Positions 53,957-62,782 of a DNA stretch of 64,000 bases are shown piece after piece. Every line of letters starts with the position of its first letter. Positions within the stretch are counted from its first letter, which is position 1. The notes under the pieces were generated by a model that saw nothing but the letters and a program-made list of their open reading frames with translations, was not told the DNA's origin and did no database searches. This stretch comes from Geothrix terrae (GTDB lineage: Bacteria > Acidobacteriota > Holophagae > Holophagales > Holophagaceae): NCBI RefSeq assembly GCF_022808775.1, contig NZ_JAKZLA010000005.1, forward strand, positions 186,001 to 250,000. The letters are read 5' to 3'. Position numbers and translations under genes: made by a program.

Positions 53957-55600
53957 CTACTTCACGTTCACGGCCAGCCAGGCGGTGTTCACGGTGGCGT
54001 ACTCGGTGGAGGAGGCTCCATAGAGGTCCGCGGCCGCGCTCAGGGTCGCCACGCGCGCGCCGGCATAGTCCGTGCGCTTGGTCATGTAGACGGTGAGGGC
54101 CCGGTACCAGATGCGGCCGGCCTTGTCGTTGCCGAGGCCGGTGATCCCGGTGACGTCATTGGTCATGGGCGAGGCGATGTTGCCGGAGAGGTCATCCACC
54201 TGGCTGCCATGGGCCAGGAGGAAGAAGAAGTGGTTGGCCACGCCGGAGCTGTAGTGGACATCCAGCCGGCCGAGCGTCTTGCTGTAGAAGTCCGGGCTGC
54301 GGCCGTCGAGGCTGGGCTTGTACATCCAGCGCAGGGGCGTGCCGCCATGGCCCCAGCTGTTCTCGAACAGCTTGTAGTTGGCGGTGATGGGGCCGGGGCC
54401 CGCCGTGCTGGGGATGAAGCTGCCGGTGGCGTTGTTGAGGGTGTAGAACTCCACCAGGGTGCCGAAGATGTCCGAGTTGGCCTCGTTGAGGCCCCCGGAC
54501 TCCTTCCGGTAGATGAGGTTGGCGGTGGCGGAACATACGCCGTGGCTCATCTCGTGGCCGGCCGTGTCCAGATCCGCCTCGCCCACGGAGCCGCCCACCT
54601 GGCCGTCCCCGTAGGTCATGCAGAAGCAGCTGTCGGACCAGAAGGCGTTGTCGTACTGGCTGCTGTAGTGCATGCGGCTGAAGGTGGCCCGGCCGGCATC
54701 GTCGATGCCGTCCCGGCTGAAGGCGTTCAGGTAGAAGTCCCAGGTGGCCTGCATGCCCCGGTGGCCGTCCACCCCCGCGGTCTGGGCGTTCGCGCTCATG
54801 CCCGCCGTGCCGTTGTACTGCAGCCCATCGCCCCAGGCGTTGTCGGCGTCGGTGAAGATCGAGCCCGTGCCGGAGGTGCCATTGAGCAGGTTGGTGGTCA
54901 CGTTGTTGCCGAAGGTGCCGCCCGTGCCCCGGGTCATATCCCGCAGTTCGTAGCCGGTGGCGGTGCTGTTGGTGCTGAGGCTCACGGTCCCGTACCACTG
55001 GGACTGGCCGGTGCCGGTGGTCCCGGCGGTCCGGAGAGTGTCCCAGGATTCCAGGATCCGGCCCGTGTGGGCATCCACCAGGAAGTCGGTGTGCTTGGTC
55101 TCCTGGGCCCCGTTCTCGAGCTCCGTGTGGACGTGGTAGGCCAGGACGTACCGCGTGGCCCGGCCGGGACCGTCCGGCTCGAGGCCCGCCACGACCAGGG
55201 TGGCGGTCGGCTCGTAGGCGTAGGCGCCGCGGGGGGCCAGGGCCCTGTGGGCCGCCGCCAGGACCTCGGCCCGGCCCAGGGTGGGCTCCACGCTGAGAGC
55301 CAGGCCGCGCACCAGGTCGTCGGTCAACGCCCGCACCCGGCCGTTCCGGAAGTGGACGATGGCCTCGCCCTCGAACACGGGCACGCCCTTGTAGGTCTGG
55401 TCGAGCCGGACGTGGTCCTCGCCAAGGGCGTCGGAGACGAGGTTCCGGAAGGTGAAGCCGGCCTGCGGGCCCAGGCCCATCTGATGGGCCCGCGCCGTCA
55501 GGTGCCCCCGGGCCTCGCGGACCAGGGCATCGGTGCGGGCCTGGTCCGCGGGCGCGGCCAGCAGGCAGGCGGGGAGGAGGAAGGGGACCACGGAGCGCAT
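53957..55600 (-). CDS. Secreted M4 family (thermolysin-like) metallopeptidase
   Basis: 547 residues from ATG 55600, with GGAGGT upstream. Signal peptide (VPFLLPACLLAAPA), an FTP/PepSY-like propeptide (about 40-190), then the catalytic domain: HEMSH at 349-353, third ligand E373 in GGLNEANSD, and the substrate/catalytic His in DVHYSSGVANHFFFLL. The domain order equals that of thermolysin precursors; mature size is about 350 residues. It likely degrades extracellular protein. The AT-rich stretch 55670-55740 is the likely promoter. Confidence 0.95.
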   Translation of the reverse strand: MRSVVPFLLPACLLAAPADQARTDALVREARGHLTARAHQMGLGPQAGFTFRNLVSDALGEDHVRLDQTYKGVPVFEGEAIVHFRNGRVRALTDDLVRGLALSVEPTLGRAEVLAAAHRALAPRGAYAYEPTATLVVAGLEPDGPGRATRYVLAYHVHTELENGAQETKHTDFLVDAHTGRILESWDTLRTAGTTGTGQSQWYGTVSLSTNSTATGYELRDMTRGTGGTFGNNVTTNLLNGTSGTGSIFTDADNAWGDGLQYNGTAGMSANAQTAGVDGHRGMQATWDFYLNAFSRDGIDDAGRATFSRMHYSSQYDNAFWSDSCFCMTYGDGQVGGSVGEADLDTAGHEMSHGVCSATANLIYRKESGGLNEANSDIFGTLVEFYTLNNATGSFIPSTAGPGPITANYKLFENSWGHGGTPLRWMYKPSLDGRSPDFYSKTLGRLDVHYSSGVANHFFFLLAHGSQVDDLSGNIASPMTNDVTGITGLGNDKAGRIWYRALTVYMTKRTDYAGARVATLSAAADLYGASSTEYATVNTAWLAVNVK

Positions 55601-55669
55601 GGGACCTCCAGGCGAAAGGAGGGTCGGGGTGTCCAACCGACCTGGGGCCACGATGCTACTCCCGGTGGT

Positions 55670-55740
55670 TAAGTTGTGTTAATTTTTCGACTATTTTTGT
55701 TTTGCTTGACCAATTATTACCGACACAGCACTTGTGCAGC
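55670..55740 (-). promoter_or_regulatory. AT-rich promoter region of the M4 peptidase
   Basis: An island rich in A/T (for example TTAATTTTTCGACTATTTTTG) 70-140 nt upstream of the start, in sharp contrast to the surrounding GC-rich DNA. Exact -10 and -35 boxes are not certain. Confidence 0.45.
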
Positions 55741-55743
55741 CAC

Positions 55744-55779
55744 GAAAAGGCCCGGGCGCGCACTTGCGCGTCCGGGCCC
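55744..55779 (-). terminator. Intrinsic terminator downstream of the first YHS gene
   Basis: On the minus strand GGCCCGG-CGCGC pairs with GCGCGCCCGGGCC around AAGT, followed by TTTTCG. It separates the YHS gene from the M4 peptidase promoter. Confidence 0.8.
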
Positions 55780-55797
55780 TCCGGGTCGAGATTGGGA

Positions 55798-56037
55798 CTA
55801 CTTCTTCTCGGCCTTCACCGAGCCGTCCTTGTCCAGGTACTTGTCGGGATCTTTCAGGAGGGCCTCGCCGCAGTACTTGCTGCACACGCGGTACTCGCGG
55901 CCCCGGACGGCGACGGCGGCGGACTTCGCATCCACCGTCATCTTGCAGACGGGATCCTTGGTGTTGACGGCGGGCTTGGCCTTCTGGGGCGCGGGGGCGG
56001 CCAGGACGGCGAGGGTGAGCAGGGCGGCATGGATCAT
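55798..56037 (-). CDS. Small exported YHS-domain protein (first copy)
   Basis: 79 residues. Signal peptide (MIHAALLTLAVLAAPA), then DPVCKMTVDAKSAAVAVRG and YRVCSKYCGEALLKDPDKYL, a YHS/TRASH-like metal-binding unit with Cys in DPVCKM and CxxxC. YHS domains accompany copper and other heavy-metal handling proteins. The C-terminal KDPDKYLDKDG is shared with a second copy near 59 kb. Likely a periplasmic metal-binding protein; the metal is not known. Confidence 0.85.
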   Translation of the reverse strand: MIHAALLTLAVLAAPAPQKAKPAVNTKDPVCKMTVDAKSAAVAVRGREYRVCSKYCGEALLKDPDKYLDKDGSVKAEKK

Positions 56038-56078
56038 GGAACCTCCAGTGGATCGGCCTTCAGTCTAATCCGCCCGGC

Positions 56079-57527
56079 TCATCCGCGCGCGGATGCCAGC
56101 TGTTCCCTGGCCAATCGACCCAGAGTCGAGAGCGCCCGCGTGAATGGACCTTCCAGCGAGTAGCAGGCGGAAAGGCGGAGGTAGCGGTCGTAGCGTCCGG
56201 ACGGGGAAAAGAGGTTGCCGGGGGTCACGGTGATCATCTCAGCCAGGGCTTTCTGGAAAAGGCCCTGGGCTGAGCAGCCTTCCGGCAATTCGACCCAAAG
56301 GAGGTACCCGCCCGCGGGCGAGGTGGCCCGGGTGCCCGCGGGGAGGTGATCGGCGACCAGCCCGCGCAGCCGGTCCATCTGGATCGCATAGGCGCGGCGC
56401 AAATGCCGCAGGTGCGCTTCGTAACCGCCTGATTCCAGGAACACGCCAACGGCCTCGGCCAGGAGGGCCGGCTGCGCCACCGACGATGCGAACTTGATCT
56501 GGGCCAGCTCCCGGTGGAAGCGGCCTCCCTCCAGCCACCCCAGGCGGAATCCCGGCGCCAGCGTCTTGCTGAAGGAGGAGCAGACGATCACCCAGCCATC
56601 CGCATCGAAGGCCCTTACCGCGGGTTCCAGCGGGGCGCGGAACTGCAGCTCTGCGTAGATCGCATCCTCGATGAGCGGCACCTTGTGGAGGTTCACCAGC
56701 GCCGCGAGCCGTTTCTTCGCGGCCAGGGGCATGATGCTGCCCATGGGGTTGTGGATGTTCGGCATGGCTATGACAGCGGCGAGACGCTTCTCGCAGAGGA
56801 GCGCCTCAAGCGTGCCCAGGACGAGGCCGGTCTCGGGGTGGGTGGGGAGTTCCCGGGCCTTGAGTCCCAGTTCCGCAAGGAGCGGGAGAAGGCTGAAGTA
56901 GGTGGGCGACTCGATGCCGACGGTGTCGCCCGGCCGGGTGACCCCGCGGAGGGCGATCTGGAGGGCCTCCAGGCAGCCGTTGGTGAGCACGACACGATCC
57001 GGGTCCAGCTTCATCCCGAGGGTTTGCGCGTGCCGCGCGATCTGATCCCGCACGAGCGGAGGCCCCGGCGGCAGCGAATAGGTGGTGATCAGCTCGGGAC
57101 GCTGCTGGAGGAGCCTGCTGGTGATCCTCCCGAGCTTCTCGCCGGGGTACCAGGGACCCAGCCGGGGGCACGCCAAGGAAAGATCCACAGTGCCGGGAAG
57201 GGCCTGGGCCGTGATGACGGCGGTGATCTGATCCAAGACGGCCAGTTCGGTTTCCCGGGCACGTCCCGCCTGCCGCAGCGGCCTCCCTTCCGTGATGGGG
57301 AGTTGTGCCTTCACGAAGTACCCGGAGTGGGGCTTGGCCTCGACCAGTCCCCGGGTTTCCAGGAGGCGGTAGGCCGCGAGCACGGTGTTCATGCTGAGCC
57401 GGCGCATGGTCGCGGTCTCCCGGATGGACGGCAGGCGGGCGCCGGGTGCGAGCCGCCCCTCCTCCATGGCAGACCGCAATTCCGACGCCAGGGCGAGATA
57501 GAGGGGATCGCCGGTGTGAAGCGCCAT
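56079..57527 (-). CDS. MocR/GntR family regulator with PLP aminotransferase domain
   Basis: 482 residues. Winged helix of GntR type at about 8-72 (LRSAMEEGRLAPGARLPSIR, then LSMNTVLAAYRLLETRGLV). The aminotransferase fold occupies 110-480, with D288 in LIEDAIYAEL and the PLP lysine K321 in SSFSKTLAPGFRLGW. MocR proteins are transcription regulators that sense PLP or amino acids. It is divergent from the M20 gene, with an inverted repeat in the shared 159-nt region, so regulation of that gene and itself is likely. Confidence 0.93.
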   Translation of the reverse strand: MALHTGDPLYLALASELRSAMEEGRLAPGARLPSIRETATMRRLSMNTVLAAYRLLETRGLVEAKPHSGYFVKAQLPITEGRPLRQAGRARETELAVLDQITAVITAQALPGTVDLSLACPRLGPWYPGEKLGRITSRLLQQRPELITTYSLPPGPPLVRDQIARHAQTLGMKLDPDRVVLTNGCLEALQIALRGVTRPGDTVGIESPTYFSLLPLLAELGLKARELPTHPETGLVLGTLEALLCEKRLAAVIAMPNIHNPMGSIMPLAAKKRLAALVNLHKVPLIEDAIYAELQFRAPLEPAVRAFDADGWVIVCSSFSKTLAPGFRLGWLEGGRFHRELAQIKFASSVAQPALLAEAVGVFLESGGYEAHLRHLRRAYAIQMDRLRGLVADHLPAGTRATSPAGGYLLWVELPEGCSAQGLFQKALAEMITVTPGNLFSPSGRYDRYLRLSACYSLEGPFTRALSTLGRLAREQLASARG

Positions 57528-57608
57528 GGAAAGCCTTCCTGTTCATCCGCCAAAGCTGCGCTGGGAGGAAGCCGCATGGAGGCCGGCCCAGACCTTGGAA
57601 AGTGTACC

Positions 57609-57627
57609 CAACATATTTTCAATGTTG
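57609..57627. promoter_or_regulatory. Candidate MocR operator in the divergent intergenic region
   Basis: CAACAT-N7-ATGTTG inverted repeat in an AT-rich patch, flanked by the direct repeat TGTATCTGTATC. It lies 60 nt before the M20 start and 82 nt before the regulator start. Assignment to the MocR protein is by position only. Confidence 0.45.
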
Positions 57628-57686
57628 TGTATCTGTATCCACCCCTTCTCGCTCCGTTAGGATCGCCTCGCATCCATGGAGGAGAG

Positions 57687-58874
57687 ATGCCCTTGAACCC
57701 GTCGGACTTTACGATCACCTCGATCAAAGATGACTTGGTCGGCACCCGCAAGGCTCTGCACCGGATTCCGGAAGTCGGGTTCCAGGAAACCAAGACGGCC
57801 TCGTACGTGGCCGACTACCTGGAAAACCTGGGCCTGGACGTCACCAGGGGCGTCGCGGGAACGGGCGTCGTCGCCCTGCTTCGAGGAGAGCAGGCAGGAC
57901 CGACCCTCGCCCTGCGTGCCTGCCTGGATGCCCTGGCCATGACGGAGTGCTCGGGTGTGGATTACGCATCCGAGCATCCGGGCGTGTTCCACGGCTGCGG
58001 CCACGACGGCAACATGACCTTCGTGCTGGGGGCGGCCACCGTGCTGTCCAAGCACAGGGACCGGCTGCATGGAAACGTGAAATTCATCTTTCAGCCCTCG
58101 GAGGAGGAAACCGGCGGGGCGGCTGCCATCATCCGGGCCGGGGGCCTGAAGAATCCCGACGTGGACGCGATCATACACCTGCACAACTGGCATGACCTCG
58201 AGGAGGGAGTCATCGCCATCAAGGCGGGCCCCGTGCTCGCCTCCAGCGACACCTTCCGCGTCGAAATCATCGGAAGCCCCGGGCACGGCGCCTGGCCGCA
58301 CCTGGCGGTGGATCCCGTGGTGATCGCCGCGGAGGTGATCACCGGACTCCAGAAGATCCTGAGCCGCGAGATCGACCCCTTGAAGCCGGCCCTGCTGACC
58401 ATCGGCCGGATCCACGGTGGCACGGCCGTGAACATCATTCCGAAGTCCGTCGTCATCGAAGGGCTGGTGAGGGCCTACCACCCCGACGTGCGGGACCACC
58501 TCCAGGCCCGCATCGAGGAAGTCGTGCAGGGGATCACCCGCGCGGCCCGGGCGACCCATCAGATCACCTACCACCGGATCATGCCTCCCGTGAACAACGA
58601 TGAAACCCTCGCGGCCTGGGCAGCCCAGGTCCTGGGCAGACTGGCCGAGCCGCCGATCACGCTCACCGATGCCACGCCGGGTGGAATGGGGGCGGAGGAT
58701 TTCTCCCTGTACCAGCAGGACATTCCCGGGCTCTTCCTCTTCATCGGCAAGGACCAGCCTGGGCACGATGTCGTCCCGATCCATGCGCCCAACTACGTCT
58801 TCAACGACGAGACCCTCGTGGTGGGGGTGAATGCCCTCTGCGCCCTGGCGCTGGATTTCTGCCAGAAACCATGA
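57687..58874 (+). CDS. M20 family metallo-amidohydrolase (hippurate/N-acyl amino acid hydrolase type)
   Basis: 395 residues from ATG 57687, preceded by GGAGGA. D81 in RACLDALAM, C104 and H106 in HGCGHDGN, EE at 140-141 in QPSEEETGG, HNWHD and the C-terminal IHAPNYVFND give the Cys/His/Glu metal set of the M20D subfamily. These release amino acids from N-acyl conjugates. Cytosolic. Divergently paired with a MocR regulator, suggesting an amino-acid-derived substrate. Confidence 0.93.
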   Translation: MPLNPSDFTITSIKDDLVGTRKALHRIPEVGFQETKTASYVADYLENLGLDVTRGVAGTGVVALLRGEQAGPTLALRACLDALAMTECSGVDYASEHPGVFHGCGHDGNMTFVLGAATVLSKHRDRLHGNVKFIFQPSEEETGGAAAIIRAGGLKNPDVDAIIHLHNWHDLEEGVIAIKAGPVLASSDTFRVEIIGSPGHGAWPHLAVDPVVIAAEVITGLQKILSREIDPLKPALLTIGRIHGGTAVNIIPKSVVIEGLVRAYHPDVRDHLQARIEEVVQGITRAARATHQITYHRIMPPVNNDETLAAWAAQVLGRLAEPPITLTDATPGGMGAEDFSLYQQDIPGLFLFIGKDQPGHDVVPIHAPNYVFNDETLVVGVNALCALALDFCQKP

Positions 58875-58901
58875 ATCCGTCCATCCGTCCCGATCAGGGC
58901 G

Positions 58902-58934
58902 GGCGCCCCCGCGGCGGCCTGTCGCGGGGGCGCC
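58902..58934. terminator. GC-rich hairpin between the M20 and YHS genes
   Basis: Perfect 12-bp stem GGCGCCCCCGCG / CGCGGGGGCGCC with a 9-nt loop, placed between convergent stops. No T-run. Confidence 0.65.
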
Positions 58935-58944
58935 GGGTCCGCGC

Positions 58945-59175
58945 CTAGGGCTTCTTCGCATTCTTCGGGGTGCCGTCCTTCTCGAGGTACTTGTCGGGAT
59001 CCTTGAGCAGCTGGGCGTCGCAGCCGCCGCAGCAGAGGCGGTATTCCTGGCCGCGAACAGCCACGGTCTTGGATTTCTCGGTCACCTTGCCGCCGAGGAC
59101 GGGGCACTTGGTGTTGGTGGCGGGCTTGGCGTGCGGCGCGGCCGCGACGGCCAGGGTGAGCAGGAGGTTGAGCAT
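58945..59175 (-). CDS. Small exported YHS-domain protein (second copy)
   Basis: 76 residues from ATG 59175. Signal peptide (MLNLLLTLAVAAAP), then NTKCPVLGGKVTEKSKTVAVRG and YRLCCGGCDAQLLKDPDKYL. It is a clear paralog of the 55.8-kb protein but has an extra Cys (CCGGC) and a CPVLGG motif in place of DPVCKM. It lies downstream of cusBA on the same strand, supporting a role in metal binding alongside the efflux pump. Confidence 0.85.
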   Translation of the reverse strand: MLNLLLTLAVAAAPHAKPATNTKCPVLGGKVTEKSKTVAVRGQEYRLCCGGCDAQLLKDPDKYLEKDGTPKNAKKP

Positions 59176-59451
59176 GGGAAGGTCCTTGTTCGGATGATGG
59201 CCCATTCAGGACCGGCGGAACCTGGGCCGTTCGCGGGGCCGCCGGGGAGGGAGATGGAGGAAAGGAAGGCGGAGCCTCCCCAAGGCCGGCGCCGGCGGCG
59301 CCCTGAACCCTCCAGAACGGGGCGGCGCCGGTGCCGGTGGCGTCCCGCGGGACGCCATCCCCTCCGGCCCGGAGCCGGCGCCAGGAGCTCGGCGCCGGAT
59401 TCTCTGGCAGGAAGGAGAGTCGGGGTTGGATAAGGGACCTGCTTCATGGGC
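59176..59451 (-). other. Gene-free GC-rich segment between cusA and the YHS gene
   Basis: 276 nt without a credible gene. It holds an 18-nt perfect palindrome GGCGTCCCGCGGGACGCC (59339-59356) and several GGCGCC motifs within 59285-59400. One or more may form transcription-attenuating hairpins after cusA. Confidence 0.5.
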
Positions 59452-62400
59452 TCAGGCCAGTTGCGGCGCGGGCGCGGGCGTGACGGGCCCTTCCACCACC
59501 TCCCTGCGCTTCCAGAGGTAGTAGATGGCCGGATAGACCAGCAGCTCCAGCAGGAAGCTGGTGGCCAGTCCGCCCACCATGGGCGCGGCGATGCGCTTCA
59601 TGACGTCGGCGCCGGTGCCCGTGCTCCACATGATGGGCAGCAAGCCCATGAACGCCGCGAAGACCGTCATGGCCTTGGGCCGCACGCGCTTCACGGCCCC
59701 GTGGATGATGGCCTCCACCAGGTCGCCGGTGGTGTTCAGGCGGCCCTCCCGTTTCGCCTCGTCGTGGCTGAGGTCCAGGAAGAGCAGCATGAACACGCCG
59801 GTTTCCGCATCGAGTCCCATGAGGGCGATGAGGCCCACCCACACGGCGATGCTCATGTTGTAGCCCAGGGCCCACAGCAGCCAGAAGGCGCCGATGGCGC
59901 TGAAGGGCACGGCCAGCATCACCACCGAGGCCTTGAAGGCGCTCTTGGTGTTGGCGTAGAGCAGGCCGAAGATCAGCACCAGCGTGATGGGCAGGATGAC
60001 CTTCAGCCGCTCCTTCACGCGGATCATGTTCTCGTACTGCCCCGACCAGGTGAGGCTGTAGCCCGGCGGGAGCTTGAGGTCCTTCTCCACGGCGGCCTTG
60101 GCGTGGTGGACGTAGGTGCCCACGTCGAACTTCGACGTGTCGAAGTCCACCAGCACGTAGCCGTTCATCTGGCCGTTCTCGTCGCGGATCATGGCGGGGC
60201 CGTTGGCCCAGGTGAGGTCCGCGATTTCCTCCATGGGGATCATGGCGCCGCTGGGCGTGGGGATGAGCACCCGCTTCAGGGCGTCGGGGCTCTCGCGGAA
60301 GTCGCGCGCGTAGCGGACGTTCACGGGGTAGCGGGCCCGGCCGTCGAAGACCGTGCTCTGGTTGTCGCCGCCGATGGCGGTCATCACCAGCATGTTGGCC
60401 TGCTCGACGCTGAGCCCGTAGCGGGCGAGCTGCTCGCGCTTGAGCACGAAGTCCAGGAAGTAGCCCTGGGCCGTGCGCTCCGCGAAGGCGCTGCGAGTGC
60501 CCGGCACGCCGGCGAGGATGCGCTCGGCGTCCACGGCCACCTTCTCGATGGTCGCCAGGTCCGCGCCGTTGATCTTGAGGCCCACGGGCGTGCGGATGCC
60601 CGTGGAGAGCATGTCCTGGCGGGCCTTGATGGGCATGGTCCAGGCGTTGGGGATGGCCGGGAGCCGCACCACGCGGTCCAGGTCCGCCACGATCTCCTCC
60701 TCGGTGATGCGGTCCCGCCAGATGGGACGCAGGGCGGCCTTGAGGAAGTCGGGCGCCCAGGCGCTGAACCAGCGGGGCTTGGCGCGCCACTGCTCTTCGG
60801 GCTTGAGGACGATCACCGTCTCCATCATGGAGAAGGGCGCCGGATCCGTGGCCGTATCGGCGCGGCCGGCCTTGCCGAAGACGCGCTCCACCTCGGGCAC
60901 GGTGCGGATGAGGCGGTCCTGCACCTGGAGGATGCGCTGGGCCTCGGTCTGGCTGAGGCCCGGCAGGGTCGAGGGCATGTAGAGGATCGTGCCCTCGTTG
61001 AGGGGAGGCATGAACTCGCTGCCCAGGCTCATGAAAGCGGGAATGGTGGCCGCCACCATCAGGACGGCCACGGCGATGGTGGCCTTGGCGTGCTTCACCA
61101 CGAAGCGGCAGGGCCCTTCGTAGATCCGGTGGAGGAAGACGCTGATAGGGTGCTTCTCCTCGGCGTAGTACTTGCCCACGGCGAGCTGGGTGAAGGTCCA
61201 GGCCAGCCACTTCGGCTTGAACATGAAGGGCTCCACCCGCGCGAAGAGCATGCGCATGGCGGGGTCCAGCGTGAGCGCCAGGATGGCGGCGATGGCCATG
61301 GCCAGGTTCTTGGAGTAGGCCAGGGGCTTGAAGAGGCGGCCCTCCTGGTCCAGCAGGGTGAAGATGGGCATGAAGCTCACCGCCACCACCAGCAGGGAGA
61401 AGAAGACGGAGGGGCCCACCTCCATCAGGGCCTCCAACCGCACGTGGTGGAAGCTGCCGGGTTTTCCGGCCTCGATCCACTTCTCGATCTTCTTGTAGGC
61501 ATTCTCCACCTCCACGATGGCGCCGTCCACCAGCACGCCGATGGAGATGGCGATGCCGGCCAGGCTCATGAGGTTGGCGTTCTGCCCGATGCCGTACATC
61601 GGGATGAAGGCCAGCGCCACGCTCACGGGGATGGTGATGATGGGCACGATGGCCGAGGGCACGTGCCACAGGAAGATGAGGATGATGATGGAGACGACGA
61701 TCATCTCCTCGATGAGCTTGTGCTTCACAGTCTTGATGGCGTTGTGGATCAGCTCAGAGCGGTCGTAGACCGTGATCACGTCCACGCCTTCGGGCAGGCC
61801 CTGCTTCAGCTCGACGATCCGGGCCTTCACGCGCTCGATGACGTTGAGGGCGTTCTCGCCCTGGCGCATGACCACGATGCCGCCCACCACGTCGCCCTGG
61901 CCGTCCAGGTCCGCGAGGCCCCGACGCATCTCGGGCCCCAGGGTCACGGTGGCCACGTCGCCCAGGCGCACGGGGGTGCCGTTCTCGGCCTTGAGCACCG
62001 CCGACTCCAGGTCCTTCGTGGCCTTCACGTAGCCCCGGCCCCGGACCATGTACTCGCGGCCGCTGTATTCGACGAGGCGCCCGCCCACTTCCGCGTTGGC
62101 CCCCTTCACCGCCCCGATGACGGACTCGATGGGGATGCGGTAGGCCGCCAGCTTGTTGGGATCGACCTGCACCTGAAACTGCCGGGCCTGGCCGCCCACG
62201 GTGGCCACCTCGGCCACGCCGGGCGTGCTCTGGAGGCCGTAGCGGAGGAACCAGTCCTGGAGGGAGCGCAGCTCGTCCGAGCTGTGCTTCCCGCTGCGGT
62301 CCACCAGGGCGTACTGGTAGACCCAGCCCACGGAGGTGGCGTCGGGGCCGAGGGAGGTCTGCACCCCCGGCGGCAGGTTGGCGGTGATCTTGGAGAGGTA

Positions 62401-62772
62401 CTCCATCACCCGGCTGCGGGCCCAGTAGATGTCCGTGCCGTCCTCGAAGATCACGTAGACATAGGAGAACCCGAAGTCCGAGAGGCCTCGCACGGCCTTC
62501 ACCTTCGGGGCCCCCAGCAGGCTGGTGACGATGGGGTAGGTGACCTGGTCCTCGACGATGTCGGGGCTCCGGTCCCACTTGCTGTAGACGATGACCTGGG
62601 TGTCGCTGAGGTCCGGCAGCGCGTCCAGGGGGATGTTCCGCATGGTCCAGAAGGACATGGCCAGCAGCACCGCCGAGGCGGCGATGACCAGCCAGCGGTT
62701 CTCCGCCGAGAAGCGGATGATCCGCTGGAGGAAGGTCGGGTGTTCGGGATCGTAGGCCGTGGTTCCGCTCAT
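59452..62772 (-). CDS. cusA: Heavy-metal efflux RND transporter permease, CusA/CzcA family
   Basis: 1106 residues, about 12 membrane segments and two large periplasmic loops. The N-terminal helix is followed by IPLDALPDLSDTQVIVYSKW. The TM4 segment GIAISIGVLVDGAIVEVEN resembles the copper/silver subfamily (HME4: GIAIAIGAMVDAAIVMIEN) more than the Zn/Co one (DFGxxxDGA). GSEFMPPLNEGTILYMPSTL is the usual porter-domain block. It forms a tripartite proton-driven pump with the adjacent CusB-like adaptor. Cu/Ag specificity is inferred. Confidence 0.92.
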   Translation of the reverse strand: MSGTTAYDPEHPTFLQRIIRFSAENRWLVIAASAVLLAMSFWTMRNIPLDALPDLSDTQVIVYSKWDRSPDIVEDQVTYPIVTSLLGAPKVKAVRGLSDFGFSYVYVIFEDGTDIYWARSRVMEYLSKITANLPPGVQTSLGPDATSVGWVYQYALVDRSGKHSSDELRSLQDWFLRYGLQSTPGVAEVATVGGQARQFQVQVDPNKLAAYRIPIESVIGAVKGANAEVGGRLVEYSGREYMVRGRGYVKATKDLESAVLKAENGTPVRLGDVATVTLGPEMRRGLADLDGQGDVVGGIVVMRQGENALNVIERVKARIVELKQGLPEGVDVITVYDRSELIHNAIKTVKHKLIEEMIVVSIIILIFLWHVPSAIVPIITIPVSVALAFIPMYGIGQNANLMSLAGIAISIGVLVDGAIVEVENAYKKIEKWIEAGKPGSFHHVRLEALMEVGPSVFFSLLVVAVSFMPIFTLLDQEGRLFKPLAYSKNLAMAIAAILALTLDPAMRMLFARVEPFMFKPKWLAWTFTQLAVGKYYAEEKHPISVFLHRIYEGPCRFVVKHAKATIAVAVLMVAATIPAFMSLGSEFMPPLNEGTILYMPSTLPGLSQTEAQRILQVQDRLIRTVPEVERVFGKAGRADTATDPAPFSMMETVIVLKPEEQWRAKPRWFSAWAPDFLKAALRPIWRDRITEEEIVADLDRVVRLPAIPNAWTMPIKARQDMLSTGIRTPVGLKINGADLATIEKVAVDAERILAGVPGTRSAFAERTAQGYFLDFVLKREQLARYGLSVEQANMLVMTAIGGDNQSTVFDGRARYPVNVRYARDFRESPDALKRVLIPTPSGAMIPMEEIADLTWANGPAMIRDENGQMNGYVLVDFDTSKFDVGTYVHHAKAAVEKDLKLPPGYSLTWSGQYENMIRVKERLKVILPITLVLIFGLLYANTKSAFKASVVMLAVPFSAIGAFWLLWALGYNMSIAVWVGLIALMGLDAETGVFMLLFLDLSHDEAKREGRLNTTGDLVEAIIHGAVKRVRPKAMTVFAAFMGLLPIMWSTGTGADVMKRIAAPMVGGLATSFLLELLVYPAIYYLWKRREVVEGPVTPAPAPQLA

Positions 62773-62782
62773 CTCGGCCCCC

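Noticed and set aside
59082-59447. 121-residue minus-strand open frame between cusA and the YHS gene
   Set aside because: Arg/Pro/Ser-rich translation typical of a GC-rich shadow frame; it overlaps the start of the YHS gene out of frame.
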